This document shows positions 15,211-24,132 of a stretch of 64,000 bases of DNA, one piece after another (position 1 is the first letter of the stretch; the number at the start of each line of letters is the position of its first letter). Below the pieces are notes generated by a model. It saw nothing but the letters and a program-made list of their open reading frames with translations, was not told where the DNA came from and searched no databases. Origin of the DNA: Butyricimonas synergistica DSM 23225 (GTDB lineage: Bacteria; Bacteroidota; Bacteroidia; Bacteroidales; Marinifilaceae); NCBI RefSeq assembly GCF_000379665.1, contig NZ_KB903370.1, positions 1-64,000 of the forward strand, given 5' to 3'. The translations under genes and the position numbers were made by a program.

Positions 15211-17739
15211 ATGATAACACGTATAAACAGTAAAAAGAAAGAAAGAACACGTGCACCGCTTTCCATGGACTTTTTCAAGGATCCCCGGACTCGTGTCGTT
15301 GTAGGGTTGATATTTATGCTATTCTCTATCTATCTTTTCGTGTCCCTCGCGGGCTTTTTCTTCACGGGCGGCATGGATCAAAGCCTGATAGACAAGGAAA
15401 CACGGGAACTCGTCACGAATCCCGATATTGTCGTGGGGAATCCCGGCAGGAAGCTGGGGGCTTATCTCTCCGACCTGCTCGTGAACCGCTGGTTTGGCGT
15501 GGCTTCATTTATCTTCTGCTATATCCTGTTTATCATAGGTCTGGGCACGATGGGGCGTCCGGTAAAAAACACCGGGAAGAAGATCATCCTCAGCTTTGTA
15601 CTCGTGATCTGGATTTCCCTCCTGTTGGGATACATTTTCAATTTCGTCCCCTCGGGTTACGTTTTCCCCGGCGGCGCACATGGTTATTTCGTGTGTTTCT
15701 GGCTGAACTCCTTTATCGGGGAAATCGGTACATTCTTCCTTTTACTGGTGTCATTTGCTATCATTCTGTTCTTTGGGTTCGAGAATGCCTTTAACAAATG
15801 CGTGGGAATGGTGAAAGCCTATTTTGCCCGCCGGGCACAGCGCAAGGAAGAACGCAGGGCTGCACGGGAAGCCTTAGCCCAACGGGAAACCGAACAAACA
15901 GAAGACGAAGAGAAAGAAACAATCCCTTCACTTGCAAACGATATTGCAGCTGAAGCCCCCACTGAATATGAATTTTATTCAGACAAAACGGAAACAGAAC
16001 AAACAGAAGAGGAAGAAATCGAGGATATCACCACGTTGTTCCCTCCTGTAACCACGCTGTATCCTACTGAAAATGAAAAGATATTATCCCTCGACACCAA
16101 TGGACCCGAGGACGAAAAACAAGATTCGGAGAACACCTCTCCATCCTCTAGTGACGATATAGAACTGACCGTCATGGCAGACAAGCTGGAAGAACAATTG
16201 ACCAAGAATCTGATGCCGGACACAGAGTACGACCCGACGTTGGATTTATCCAATTATCAATATCCTCCGCTGGATTTACTGGAAGAATATTCATCCAGTG
16301 CTTCCAAAGTTACCGCCGAGGAACTGGAAGAAAACAAGAACACGATCGTCGAAACTTTACGGCAATATAAAATAGAGATTACCAAGATTAAAGCCACCAT
16401 CGGTCCCACGGTAACTCTCTACGAGATCGTGCCTGCCCCCGGTATCAAGATTTCCAAGATCAAGAATTTAGAAGACGACATCGCGCTTAGTTTATCCGCG
16501 TTAGGAATTCGTATTATCGCCCCGATTCCCGGCGCGGGCACCATTGGTATCGAGGTGCCCAACCAAAAGCCGGAAGTCGTTTCCATGAGAGGAGTTATCG
16601 CTTCCAAGAAATTCCAGGAATCCAAATACGCGTTGCCCGTGGCATTGGGACGTACGATTTCGAATGAACCGTACACGTTCGACTTGGCAAAAATGCCGCA
16701 CCTTCTGGTTGCGGGAGCCACGGGACAAGGTAAATCCGTCGGTTTGAATGCGATTATCACCTCGCTCCTGTATAAAAAGCACCCGTCACAACTGAAGTTT
16801 GTCATGGTTGACCCCAAGAAAGTAGAATTAAGCATCTACTCGGTCATCGAGAAACACTTCCTTGCCAAACTTCCCGACGCGGAAGAAGCGATCATCACGG
16901 ACAACGACAAGGTGGTAGCCACCCTCAACTCCCTGTGTATCGAGATGGATAGTCGCTACGACCTGCTGAAACAAGCACACGTGAGAAATATCAAGGAATA
17001 CAACGAGAAGTTCGTGAAACGCCAACTGAACCCGAACAACGGGCACCGTTATTTGCCATATATCGTGGTCGTGGTCGACGAGTTCGCCGACTTGATTATG
17101 ACTGCCGGCAAAGAGGTTGAACAGCCGATTGCCCGTATCGCCCAGTTAGCGCGAGCCGTGGGTATCCACATGATCATCGCCACGCAACGTCCTTCCACGA
17201 ACATCATCACGGGTGTCATCAAGGCAAACTTCCCGGCACGTATCGCCTTCAAGGTTGCCTCCATGATCGACTCCCGCACCATCCTCGACTCCCCGGGAGC
17301 AAACCAACTGATCGGACGGGGGGATATGTTGATCTCCAAGGACAGCGAGATGGTTCGCGTGCAATGTGCTTTCGTGGATACACCGGAAGTTGATGCCGTC
17401 ACCAAGTTTATCGCCGACCAACAAGGATACCCGGAAGCGTATATGCTTCCCGAATACGTGTCCGACACGGAAAACGGAGTCAGCGGGGATATGGATCTCG
17501 GGGTAAAAGACCCCTTGTTCGAGGAAGCCGCCCGCCTGGTAGTGAACACCCAGCAGGGTTCTACCTCATCCATCCAACGGCGCTTCTCCATCGGCTATAA
17601 CCGTGCGGGACGAATCATCGACCAATTGGAAGCCGCCGGCATCGTGGGTCCCTTCGAGGGCAGCAAAGCCCGCCAAGTGCTCATTGCCGACGAATACAGC
17701 CTGGAACACGTACTCAAAACTGTTCAGGAACAATTTTAA
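15211..17739 (+). CDS. ftsK: FtsK/SpoIIIE DNA translocase
   Basis: 842 residues. The N-terminus has four membrane helices within the first ~190 residues, anchoring it at the division septum. A long acidic Glu/Thr-rich linker (~205-340) follows, then the alpha/beta RecA-like motor with Walker A GATGQGKS at 502-509 and Walker B VVVVDEFADL. The gamma winged-helix domain (VNTQQGSTSSIQRRFSIGYN to the end) would read KOPS-like polar sequences. It pumps chromosome dimers and termini across the septum and activates XerCD at dif. The divergent promoter region carries heptamer repeats. A CPBP protease gene follows, 77 bases on. Confidence 0.97.
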   Translation: MITRINSKKKERTRAPLSMDFFKDPRTRVVVGLIFMLFSIYLFVSLAGFFFTGGMDQSLIDKETRELVTNPDIVVGNPGRKLGAYLSDLLVNRWFGVASFIFCYILFIIGLGTMGRPVKNTGKKIILSFVLVIWISLLLGYIFNFVPSGYVFPGGAHGYFVCFWLNSFIGEIGTFFLLLVSFAIILFFGFENAFNKCVGMVKAYFARRAQRKEERRAAREALAQRETEQTEDEEKETIPSLANDIAAEAPTEYEFYSDKTETEQTEEEEIEDITTLFPPVTTLYPTENEKILSLDTNGPEDEKQDSENTSPSSSDDIELTVMADKLEEQLTKNLMPDTEYDPTLDLSNYQYPPLDLLEEYSSSASKVTAEELEENKNTIVETLRQYKIEITKIKATIGPTVTLYEIVPAPGIKISKIKNLEDDIALSLSALGIRIIAPIPGAGTIGIEVPNQKPEVVSMRGVIASKKFQESKYALPVALGRTISNEPYTFDLAKMPHLLVAGATGQGKSVGLNAIITSLLYKKHPSQLKFVMVDPKKVELSIYSVIEKHFLAKLPDAEEAIITDNDKVVATLNSLCIEMDSRYDLLKQAHVRNIKEYNEKFVKRQLNPNNGHRYLPYIVVVVDEFADLIMTAGKEVEQPIARIAQLARAVGIHMIIATQRPSTNIITGVIKANFPARIAFKVASMIDSRTILDSPGANQLIGRGDMLISKDSEMVRVQCAFVDTPEVDAVTKFIADQQGYPEAYMLPEYVSDTENGVSGDMDLGVKDPLFEEAARLVVNTQQGSTSSIQRRFSIGYNRAGRIIDQLEAAGIVGPFEGSKARQVLIADEYSLEHVLKTVQEQF

Positions 17740-17816
17740 AAGTTTAGAGTTCAGAGTAAAAAAGAAGTGCAAGATTGTGCAGTTGAAATCTGAAATCTAA
17801 AATCACAAAATCTAAA

Positions 17817-18749
17817 ATGAATAAGGTAATGTTTTTAGAAAAAGCGTACAGAGGAAACAACAAATGGTATTTTTACCTGCTCACGTTAATCATCGTTTTC
17901 GCGGCAGTACAAGTGGCGTCATTACCGCTCGCCTTGTATTACTTTATCCGGGATCCGCAGGCAGCCTTGTCGGGAAACACCAACAACCTGCTATCCATCA
18001 CGAGCACCAATCTCGGGTTAGCCCTCATGCTGTTTACATTCACAGCCGGGGTTATCGCATTACTGATTTGCGTGAAATGGCTTCACCACAAACAACCACT
18101 CGACATTCTCACAGGGCGCAGCCGTTTTGACATAAAACGTACCCTTTTCGGGGCTCTCATCTGGGGAGTTTTGTCATTCGTGCTATTGGGGGCGCAATAC
18201 GGATTCGGGGATACCTCCAATCTCGTGTTCCAATTCAAACCTTTCGATTTCTTCATGATGTGTATCGTGATCGTGATTTTTATTCCCTTCCAAGTAGCTT
18301 TTGAAGAATTTATCTTCCGGGGATACCTCATGCAAGGCAGTATCCTGTTATTCAAATACAGGTGGGTTGCCCTCGTGCTCACGGGATGCACGTTCGGGTT
18401 GCTCCATGCCAGCAATCCCGAGGTGGAACGCTTCGGTTTCTGGGTAGCCATGCCGCAATACATCCTCATGGGACTGATACTGGGTTTCGTGGCAATCATG
18501 GACGACGGGCTAGAACTCGCTTTAGGACTCCATTTATCCAACAACGTCATTTCCTCCATTATCGTTACCCATGATTCTTCCGCCCTGCAAACCCATGCCT
18601 TATTTCTGGATACCGATCCACAAGCATCGCATGTGGATACGCTCGTGATGCTCGTGTGCGGGATCATCTTCATCTGGGTGTGCAACCGGAAATACAATTT
18701 CCTGTCAAAGATCAATTTATGGGGTAAAGTCCTCCTCCGGAGTTCTTAA
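17817..18749 (+). CDS. CPBP family intramembrane glutamic endopeptidase
   Basis: 310 residues with about eight membrane helices. The CPBP (Abi, CAAX-like) signature is present: EEFIFRGYL with the paired glutamates, then GLLHASNPE and HLSNNV supplying the further His/Asn residues of the active site. Members cleave membrane proteins or act in bacteriocin self-immunity; the substrate here is unknown. The start at 17817 is placed directly behind a tctaaaat-type repeat. A second Met four codons in is an alternative. It is probably separate from the downstream peptidase, which has its own promoter. Confidence 0.85.
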   Translation: MNKVMFLEKAYRGNNKWYFYLLTLIIVFAAVQVASLPLALYYFIRDPQAALSGNTNNLLSITSTNLGLALMLFTFTAGVIALLICVKWLHHKQPLDILTGRSRFDIKRTLFGALIWGVLSFVLLGAQYGFGDTSNLVFQFKPFDFFMMCIVIVIFIPFQVAFEEFIFRGYLMQGSILLFKYRWVALVLTGCTFGLLHASNPEVERFGFWVAMPQYILMGLILGFVAIMDDGLELALGLHLSNNVISSIIVTHDSSALQTHALFLDTDPQASHVDTLVMLVCGIIFIWVCNRKYNFLSKINLWGKVLLRSS

Positions 18750-18797
18750 AATTTTCTTAATACTCGGAAGAGACTGACTATATTGACAATAAAATCG

Positions 18798-18805
18798 TAT
18801 CTTTG
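18798..18805 (+). promoter_or_regulatory. -7 promoter element for the C1 peptidase
   Basis: TATCTTTG, a TAnnTTTG match, 59 bases before the chosen start at 18864. Confidence 0.55.
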
Positions 18806-18863
18806 GCGGCGTTCAAAACATGGTAACAATTTAATTAATCAAATAAATCGAAGTTTCAACAAA

Positions 18864-20069
18864 ATGAGAAAAATTACATCATTCATGTTTATTTTCGTTT
18901 TTGCTCTGTCCTTCTTGGCTAACGCGCAAAACACGAATCAAAACCAACCACAAGGATATCAATTCACGGATATCAAGAGATTACCGGCAACTTCAGTAAA
19001 AGACCAAGCCCGTGCAGGTACCTGCTGGTCATGGTCGGGAATTTCTTTCTTCGAGTCAGAAATGATCCGCATGGGTAAAGAACCTATCGATCTTTCTGCC
19101 ATGTATATTGTAAGACACGCTTACGGTGACAAAGCCGAGAAATTCGTTCGCCTACACGGGAACATGAACTTCGCCGTGGGAGGAGCTTTCTGCGACGTGA
19201 TGCACGTGATTAAAAATTACGGTATCGTCCCGATGGAAGTTTACATGGGGCTGAACTACGGCGAGCCGAACCATGCTTTCGGTGAAATCGACGACGTTCT
19301 TGCCGGATACATCAATGCAGTAATCAAAAACTCGAACAAGAAATTGAGTACCGCTTGGAAAGCCGGATTCAACGGGATTTTGGACGCGTATCTTGGAGCT
19401 GAACCGGAGAAATTCGAGTACAAAGGAAAAGAATACACCCCGAGAACCTTCGCTGACGAGGTAGTAGGCTTGAACATGGACGACTACGTGAGCTTGACTT
19501 CATTCACGCACCACCCATTCTACACTCAATTCGCTATCGAGGTACCCGACAATTGGTTGTGGGGATTATCATACAACTTGCCGTTGGACGAATTGATGAA
19601 AGTAATGGACTACTCTATTGACAACGGTTACACCTTCGCTTGGGCTTCAGACGTGAGCGAAAGAGGTTTCCAGACTTCTAACCCGGGAATCGCCGTGGTT
19701 CCGACTAGCGACCCGAAAGAAATGAGCGGTGCGGAAATCGCTAAATGGGAAGCAATGCCCAAAGGCAAACAGACTCCGGACGCTTTCAAACAAGGACCTG
19801 CTCCCGAGAAAGAAATCACCCAAGAATTAAGACAACAAGAATTCGACAATTATCTGACGACTGACGACCACGGAATGCACGTGATCGGTAAAGCAAAAGA
19901 CCAAAACGGTACAGTTTACTTTATCGTGAAGAACTCTTGGAACAAATACAACAAGTTCGACGGATACTTCTACGCTTCTCATCCTTTCATGGCATACAAG
20001 ACGATGAACATCATCGTGCACAAAAACGCCATCCCGAAGGATATCAGAAAGAAACTTGGAATCAAATAA
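18864..20069 (+). CDS. C1-family aminopeptidase (bleomycin hydrolase/PepC-like), exported
   Basis: 401 residues from MRKITSFMFIFVF, chosen because it opens a clean signal peptide ending near NAQ. The papain-fold residues are visible: Gln48 (oxyanion), Cys54 in GTCWSWSG, His336 in DDHGMHV, and Asn357 in VKNSWN. PepC and bleomycin hydrolase are usually cytosolic hexamers that trim N-termini; the Bacteroidetes homologues with signal peptides act in the envelope. It is monocistronic, with a promoter at 18798 and a terminator at 20103-20142. Confidence 0.9.
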   Translation: MRKITSFMFIFVFALSFLANAQNTNQNQPQGYQFTDIKRLPATSVKDQARAGTCWSWSGISFFESEMIRMGKEPIDLSAMYIVRHAYGDKAEKFVRLHGNMNFAVGGAFCDVMHVIKNYGIVPMEVYMGLNYGEPNHAFGEIDDVLAGYINAVIKNSNKKLSTAWKAGFNGILDAYLGAEPEKFEYKGKEYTPRTFADEVVGLNMDDYVSLTSFTHHPFYTQFAIEVPDNWLWGLSYNLPLDELMKVMDYSIDNGYTFAWASDVSERGFQTSNPGIAVVPTSDPKEMSGAEIAKWEAMPKGKQTPDAFKQGPAPEKEITQELRQQEFDNYLTTDDHGMHVIGKAKDQNGTVYFIVKNSWNKYNKFDGYFYASHPFMAYKTMNIIVHKNAIPKDIRKKLGIK

Positions 20070-20102
20070 ATCTTCTCTATCACAAAGTAGAGAAAACCTA
20101 TA

Positions 20103-20142
20103 AAAAAAAGGCTGTCATCATTCACGATTGACAGCCTTTTTT
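20103..20142 (+). terminator. Rho-independent terminator after the C1 peptidase
   Basis: AAAAAAGGCTGTCA and TGACAGCCTTTTTT form a 14-bp stem, followed by T residues. Confidence 0.9.
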
Positions 20143-20144
20143 CA

Positions 20145-20152
20145 TATTTTTG
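20145..20152 (+). promoter_or_regulatory. -7 promoter element for the flavodiiron gene
   Basis: TATTTTTG (TAnnTTTG) begins 2 bases after the preceding terminator, 38 bases before the start codon. Confidence 0.55.
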
Positions 20153-20190
20153 CGGGAAATCAAAGTAAATCACATAAAATTAAATATACT

Positions 20191-21387
20191 ATGAATTTAG
20201 CAAGAGAGATTAAGAAAGACATTTATTGGATTGGTGTCAATGATCGCAGAACTCATATCTTCGAGAATTATTGGCCTCTTCCCAAGGGTGTTGCTTACAA
20301 CTCCTATATCATCGTGGACGAAAAAGTAGTCGTTATAGACACGATCGAAAGAAGCAAAATGGATGATTACGTCGAGAATATCGAGAAACTTCTCAACGGA
20401 CGCAAGGTAGATTACTTGGTTGTCAACCACATGGAACCCGATCACACGGGGGCAATCAAAGCTTTATTATGTTGCTACCCGGACGTGAAAATCATTGGTA
20501 ACGCCAAGACGTTTCCCATGCTAAAAAACTTCTACGGCGTACACGAGAACCTCATCGAGGTGAAAGAAGGAGATTCTCTCGACCTGGGAAGACACAAGCT
20601 GAATTTCTATATGGCTCCTATGCTCCACTGGCCGGAAACGATGGTTACTTTCGAGTCCACCGAGGGCATTCTGTTCAGCGGTGACGTGTTCGGGGCATTC
20701 GGGACTCTCGACGGGGGAATCTTCGACGATGAAGTAGACCTCGATTACCTGGAAGAAGAAATCAGCCGCTATTATTCCAACATCGTTGGCAAATACGGTC
20801 AACCCGCACAGACAGCTTTGAAGAAACTAGGAGGACTTCCCATTCAGATGATTTGTGCCACGCACGGACCAATCCGCCGTTCACACATTGCCGAAATCGT
20901 GGCAAAATACGACAAATGGAGTAAATACGAAACCGACAAAGGAGTGGTTATCGTTTTCAGTTCCATGTACGGGAACACCGAGAAAATGGCGGATGTCATC
21001 GCACGCTTCCTTGCCGAGAGAGGGATCAAGAAAATCCGTATCCATGATGCCTCCAAGACTCACCCGTCTTACATTATCAACGACATATTCCGCTACCGGG
21101 GCGTGATCTTCGGGAGTTGCGCATATAACGGCAACGCCTTCCCTACCATGGAAACCTTGCTCACGGAATTGGAACACATGGGCGTGAAAAACCACGTGAC
21201 GGCTTTCTTCGCCGGCAAAGCATGGGCAGGCGGCGCAATGCCACGTTTCAACCAATTTGCAGAGAAAATCAAATGGGAAGTAGTCGCTCCTTCCTGTGAA
21301 GCATGCGGTTGCCCAAAAGACGATGACTTCGAAACTTGCCGCAATATCGCTTACGCAATGGCAGATAAATTGGATGAGCTTTATTAA
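20191..21387 (+). CDS. fprA: Flavodiiron protein (FprA/Rubredoxin:O2-NO reductase type)
   Basis: 398 residues from MNLAREIKKDIYWIGV, which matches the family start. The metallo-beta-lactamase half carries the diiron ligands in HMEPDHTG, HWPET, SGDVFGAFG and ATHGPI. The C-terminal flavodoxin half binds FMN (VIVFSSMYGNTEKM). The enzyme reduces O2 to water (or NO to N2O) with electrons from rubredoxin or similar, protecting an anaerobe from traces of oxygen. There is no rubredoxin domain fused here. It is monocistronic between two terminators. Confidence 0.95.
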   Translation: MNLAREIKKDIYWIGVNDRRTHIFENYWPLPKGVAYNSYIIVDEKVVVIDTIERSKMDDYVENIEKLLNGRKVDYLVVNHMEPDHTGAIKALLCCYPDVKIIGNAKTFPMLKNFYGVHENLIEVKEGDSLDLGRHKLNFYMAPMLHWPETMVTFESTEGILFSGDVFGAFGTLDGGIFDDEVDLDYLEEEISRYYSNIVGKYGQPAQTALKKLGGLPIQMICATHGPIRRSHIAEIVAKYDKWSKYETDKGVVIVFSSMYGNTEKMADVIARFLAERGIKKIRIHDASKTHPSYIINDIFRYRGVIFGSCAYNGNAFPTMETLLTELEHMGVKNHVTAFFAGKAWAGGAMPRFNQFAEKIKWEVVAPSCEACGCPKDDDFETCRNIAYAMADKLDELY

Positions 21388-21406
21388 AAGGCTTTTCATA
21401 TAAATA

Positions 21407-21437
21407 AAATAGAGGCGATCTTGGGTCGCCTCTATTT
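21407..21437. terminator. Bidirectional terminator between fprA and the SGNH-like gene
   Basis: AAATAGAGGCGA (21407-21418) and TCGCCTCTATTT (21426-21437) form a perfect 12-bp stem flanked by A and T runs. The stop codon of the convergent minus-strand gene lies inside the right arm. Confidence 0.85.
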
Positions 21438-22433
21438 ATTTCCGTACATTACCTCCAACATCTTTCTTCCCAGCAAAGGACGATAATGCCCTTTCTCGTA
21501 GTAATTATGAATATCGGACGTGTATTCGTTTATTCCCGAAAAATCGAACACGTTTCCTTCCCCGAAAATCTCTTGAAGCTGTTTCACATCTTCCGGGTTC
21601 AAACGTACCTGATTATACCTCGGGTTAATCAATATCTTGCAATTCGTACCGTGCTTCACGAAAACATCCCTCATTTCCGCAAGCATATCCAACTGCTTTT
21701 TCATGATGATCGGGGGAGCGATCTTTTCCACCGTATCTCGCGCGGGAAACTCTTTCTTGTGCTTTTCCCAATAGGCTTCCCCACAATCAGCTATTTCTTT
21801 CTCTCTCGGGTTGAACACGTCGTTCGTGATACAGTTCCGTTCAACAACCCCGCTATTGATGACGCCCTTCATGTAACGCCTGTACTGCCCGAAAATTCGG
21901 TAATCCACATAAGCCACACAAAAATCGGGATTAAAGAACGTCTGCAAGAAACACATCTGGAACTCCCAATTGCTTTGCCCCGTAACCTCCGGGTGCAGTA
22001 CCTGTGTGGACATATTCGTTATCTGGGTCTGTTTCAGAGTCGCATAATCCACGAGTATCAACACGTTAGCAATCGAATCCTGAATGGCATCCAACGCTTT
22101 CACTTTCCGGTATATATTCCCCAACCGTTCGGCACTACCATAAAGACGGATAGCACGTCCTCCCGGTATATACCTCTCCCAATCCTTAATCTGAAAAGCC
22201 ATCGTGCAGGAATTTCCCAGCAAGAAGGAATTATATTTCAACGAATCCCTTTGCATCCGGTAATGCTGCCACCCCACGTATCCTTCGTTCACAGCCACCG
22301 GAGATTTATAATAAGTCTTATATTCGTTCAACACCTCGAACGGGTCGTCATAGAAATACAATCCCAGCAAAGCAAGGAAAGGCAATATCAGCAATACACA
22401 TTTCAACAAAAATAAGGCAAACGTCTTTTTCAT
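21432..22433 (-). CDS. DltD/AlgJ-like SGNH-fold membrane protein of a Dlt-like operon
   Basis: 333 residues with one N-terminal membrane segment (about 8-28) and an extracytoplasmic domain. GNSC at 73-76 gives a possible SGNH nucleophile (Ser75), and the C-terminal SDIHNYYEKGHYRP could provide the Asp and His of the triad. It follows the MBOAT gene by 2 bases and is the last gene of the operon. In Dlt and alginate-acetylation systems an SGNH partner receives or passes on the acyl group moved by the MBOAT protein, and I infer that role here. Substrate unknown; the protein is too diverged for a firm DltD call. Confidence 0.65.
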   Translation of the reverse strand: MKKTFALFLLKCVLLILPFLALLGLYFYDDPFEVLNEYKTYYKSPVAVNEGYVGWQHYRMQRDSLKYNSFLLGNSCTMAFQIKDWERYIPGGRAIRLYGSAERLGNIYRKVKALDAIQDSIANVLILVDYATLKQTQITNMSTQVLHPEVTGQSNWEFQMCFLQTFFNPDFCVAYVDYRIFGQYRRYMKGVINSGVVERNCITNDVFNPREKEIADCGEAYWEKHKKEFPARDTVEKIAPPIIMKKQLDMLAEMRDVFVKHGTNCKILINPRYNQVRLNPEDVKQLQEIFGEGNVFDFSGINEYTSDIHNYYEKGHYRPLLGRKMLEVMYGNK

Positions 22434-22435
22434 AG

Positions 22436-23705
22436 CTAAAATTGCAAATAGATAAAATCTTTACTTCCGAACTCGCCGAACACCAAAAAAAGGAATATAA
22501 ACAAATAATAAATTCCCCAACGAACCACGGCTTTTTGTTGCCCCACGGCTTTCAATAAATCTCGTTTCGACATAAAATACTCGTACACGGACAAAAGAAT
22601 GACAGCACCTATCAACACAATTATATCGTGATCCGGCATTCCCATACGAAGTTCTTTTACCCCATGCGGCAGGCTCAACGACAAGTGGCTAAACATATAC
22701 CACACATCCGACAGGGTGTCCAACCGGAAAAACACGAGCGAGAAGGCAAACAGAAGATAAGTCCTCACGACAGAATATATCCCGAACACCCGTTTGCCCG
22801 CAAATCCTTCCAGCCTACCCCGGAAGCCCGCAGCAAGCATCTCGTAGCTGATAATCAAACCTTGTATCAAACCGTAAATCACGAAATTCCATCCACCGCC
22901 ATGCCACAATCCCAACAACACGAACGTGACAATCAAGGCGTAAATAATACCCCATTGCCCCCAGTAGCGCTTGCTGGCAGCTATGGGCTGATACAGGTAA
23001 TCCCTCACCCAAAAGGACAAGGTCATGTGCCATCTCCGCCAGAAATCGGTAATACTCTTTGCCGTGAACGGGCGATTGAAGTTCGGCGACAGTTTATACC
23101 CGAACACCATCGCCCCTCCGATAGCAATATCCGTGTAACCGGAAAAATCGGCATACAACTCGATCGGGTAAAGCAATCCAGCCAAAAGCAATTGCACCCC
23201 GCTAGTACTCTGCACCGAACCCAAAATATCGTTCAAGTAAGGGGCTAACCGGTCGGCAATAATCATTTTTTTCATCAAACCTATACACATCAGCTTCATC
23301 CCGTAGGTCACGCTCTCGTAATCAAAAGCTTTCCCCGCCTTCGCCTGCGGCAGAAAATCACCCGCCCGTTCAATCGGACCGGACAGGAATTTCATGAAAA
23401 GCAACATATACAGGGTGAAATCCGGCAAACTTCTCTCCGGTTCCTCCTCTCCCCAATACACGTCAATCAGGTAGGACAAAGCTTGAAAAGTATAGAACGA
23501 AATCCCTAACGGGAACAATATACTTTTCACAGAGAAATCGACCGGGATTCCCACCAATCCCAGCAACCACTGCACGTTACTCTCTATAAATCCCAAGTAC
23601 TTGAATACCGCCAGCAAAAGGATCAGGAATACCATACCCGCACAGAACAGGCGTTTCCGGGACACGTCGTTTTCCTGCCTGCCAATAAATTTTCCCAGAT
23701 GAATA
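22436..23705 (-). pseudogene. MBOAT acyltransferase (DltB/AlgI-like), 5'-truncated by DNA inversion
   Basis: The frame from 23665 (GTG) is 409 residues and stays open back to the junction near 23705, reading HLGKFIGRQEND before VSRKRLF. It has about ten membrane helices and the MBOAT motifs (PIELYADFSGYTDIAIG, NFNRPF, FWRRWHMTLSFWVRDYLYQP, GLWHGGGWNF with the catalytic His). DltB/AlgI relatives are ~470-480 residues; the missing ~58 N-terminal residues lie on the opposite strand at 23825-23997. Flipping 23706-23994 rejoins them in frame to give 479 residues. As drawn, the protein lacks its first two helices and start and is probably inactive. Confidence 0.85.
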
Positions 23706-23821
23706 TGCGGTTAATCACGGCAGTCGAGAAACACTACGGATTAAGATTTTCATTGCGGGAAGTATTGAAATTTAAGAATGTAGGGGACTTATGCCGGGTG
23801 ATTCAAAATAAGGTTGCATAG
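23698..23821 (+). pseudogene. Acyl carrier protein, 3' half (displaced by inversion)
   Basis: Plus-strand frame reading NMRLITAVEKHYGLRF, SLREVLKFKNVGDLC and RVIQNKVA, then TAG at 23819-23821. This is helix II-IV of an acyl/peptidyl carrier protein. It fits onto the 5' half at 23995-24121 (minus) to give an 80-residue protein. The TAG is followed after 3 bases by the ATG of the MBOAT fragment, the spacing expected for a tight dlt-like operon. Confidence 0.85.
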
Positions 23822-24002
23822 CGTATGATGTTCACTTCATGGGAGTTCGTTCTTCTGTTCTCGTGTAGCGTCGTGCTTTATTACGTGTTGCCCCGGAAGT
23901 TTCAGAAGAGCGTGTTATTGCTGGCAAGTTGTTGTTTTGCCGGATACTTTAATATATTGTTCCTTGTGGTCGCTTTGGGGATCACCGGGATTACTATTCG
24001 TC
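23698..24002. other. Inverted DNA segment with short imperfect inverted repeats (candidate phase switch)
   Basis: The left edge GATGAATA (23698-23705) and right edge TATTCGTC (23995-24002) form an 8-bp inverted repeat with one mismatch, enclosing 289 bp. The segment carries, on the plus strand, the 3' half of the carrier-protein gene and the 5' part of the MBOAT gene, while the rest of both genes is on the minus strand. Reversing the segment restores GWDSLTNMRLI in the carrier protein and GITGITIHLGKFIG in the MBOAT protein, both in frame. No recombinase gene is seen in the window. Confidence 0.85.
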
Positions 24003-24007
24003 AATGA
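23825..24007 (+). pseudogene. MBOAT acyltransferase, N-terminal fragment (displaced by inversion)
   Basis: Reads MMFTSWEFVLLFSCSVVLYY, VLPRKFQKSVLLLASCCFAG and YFNILFLVVALGITGI, the typical first two helices of DltB/AlgI proteins. After TI it runs across the junction into RQ and a stop. It has no C-terminal partner on this strand. Joined across the inversion it continues as HLGKFIGRQ into the minus-strand MBOAT frame. Confidence 0.85.
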
Positions 24008-24121
24008 GTCCCAACCCTGCACGTCCGATGCTACCGTTTCCTCTTTCAACACGATGTCATTATTTTTCAATACATCCCGAAAAATAACACTGATCTCGTC
24101 CAAAATCTCTTGAATTTCCAT
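23915..24121 (-). pseudogene. Acyl carrier protein (DltC-like), 5' half with a foreign tail
   Basis: Begins MEIQEILDEISVIFRDVLK and reaches GWDSLTN at residues 36-42, with the phosphopantetheine-attachment Ser39. It then crosses the inversion edge into an unrelated 26-residue tail (SNPGDPQSDHKEQ...). Native sequence is 23995-24121. The start is 11 bases after the ligase stop, in operon order. The restored protein would be 80 residues, the normal carrier-protein length. As drawn it lacks helices II-IV and could not fold or be modified properly. Confidence 0.85.
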
Positions 24122-24132
24122 AGCTTCATATT

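Noticed and set aside
23825-24007. A stand-alone small membrane protein on the plus strand
   Set aside because: The sequence is the N-terminus of a DltB/AlgI-type MBOAT protein and rejoins the minus-strand frame exactly across the inversion.
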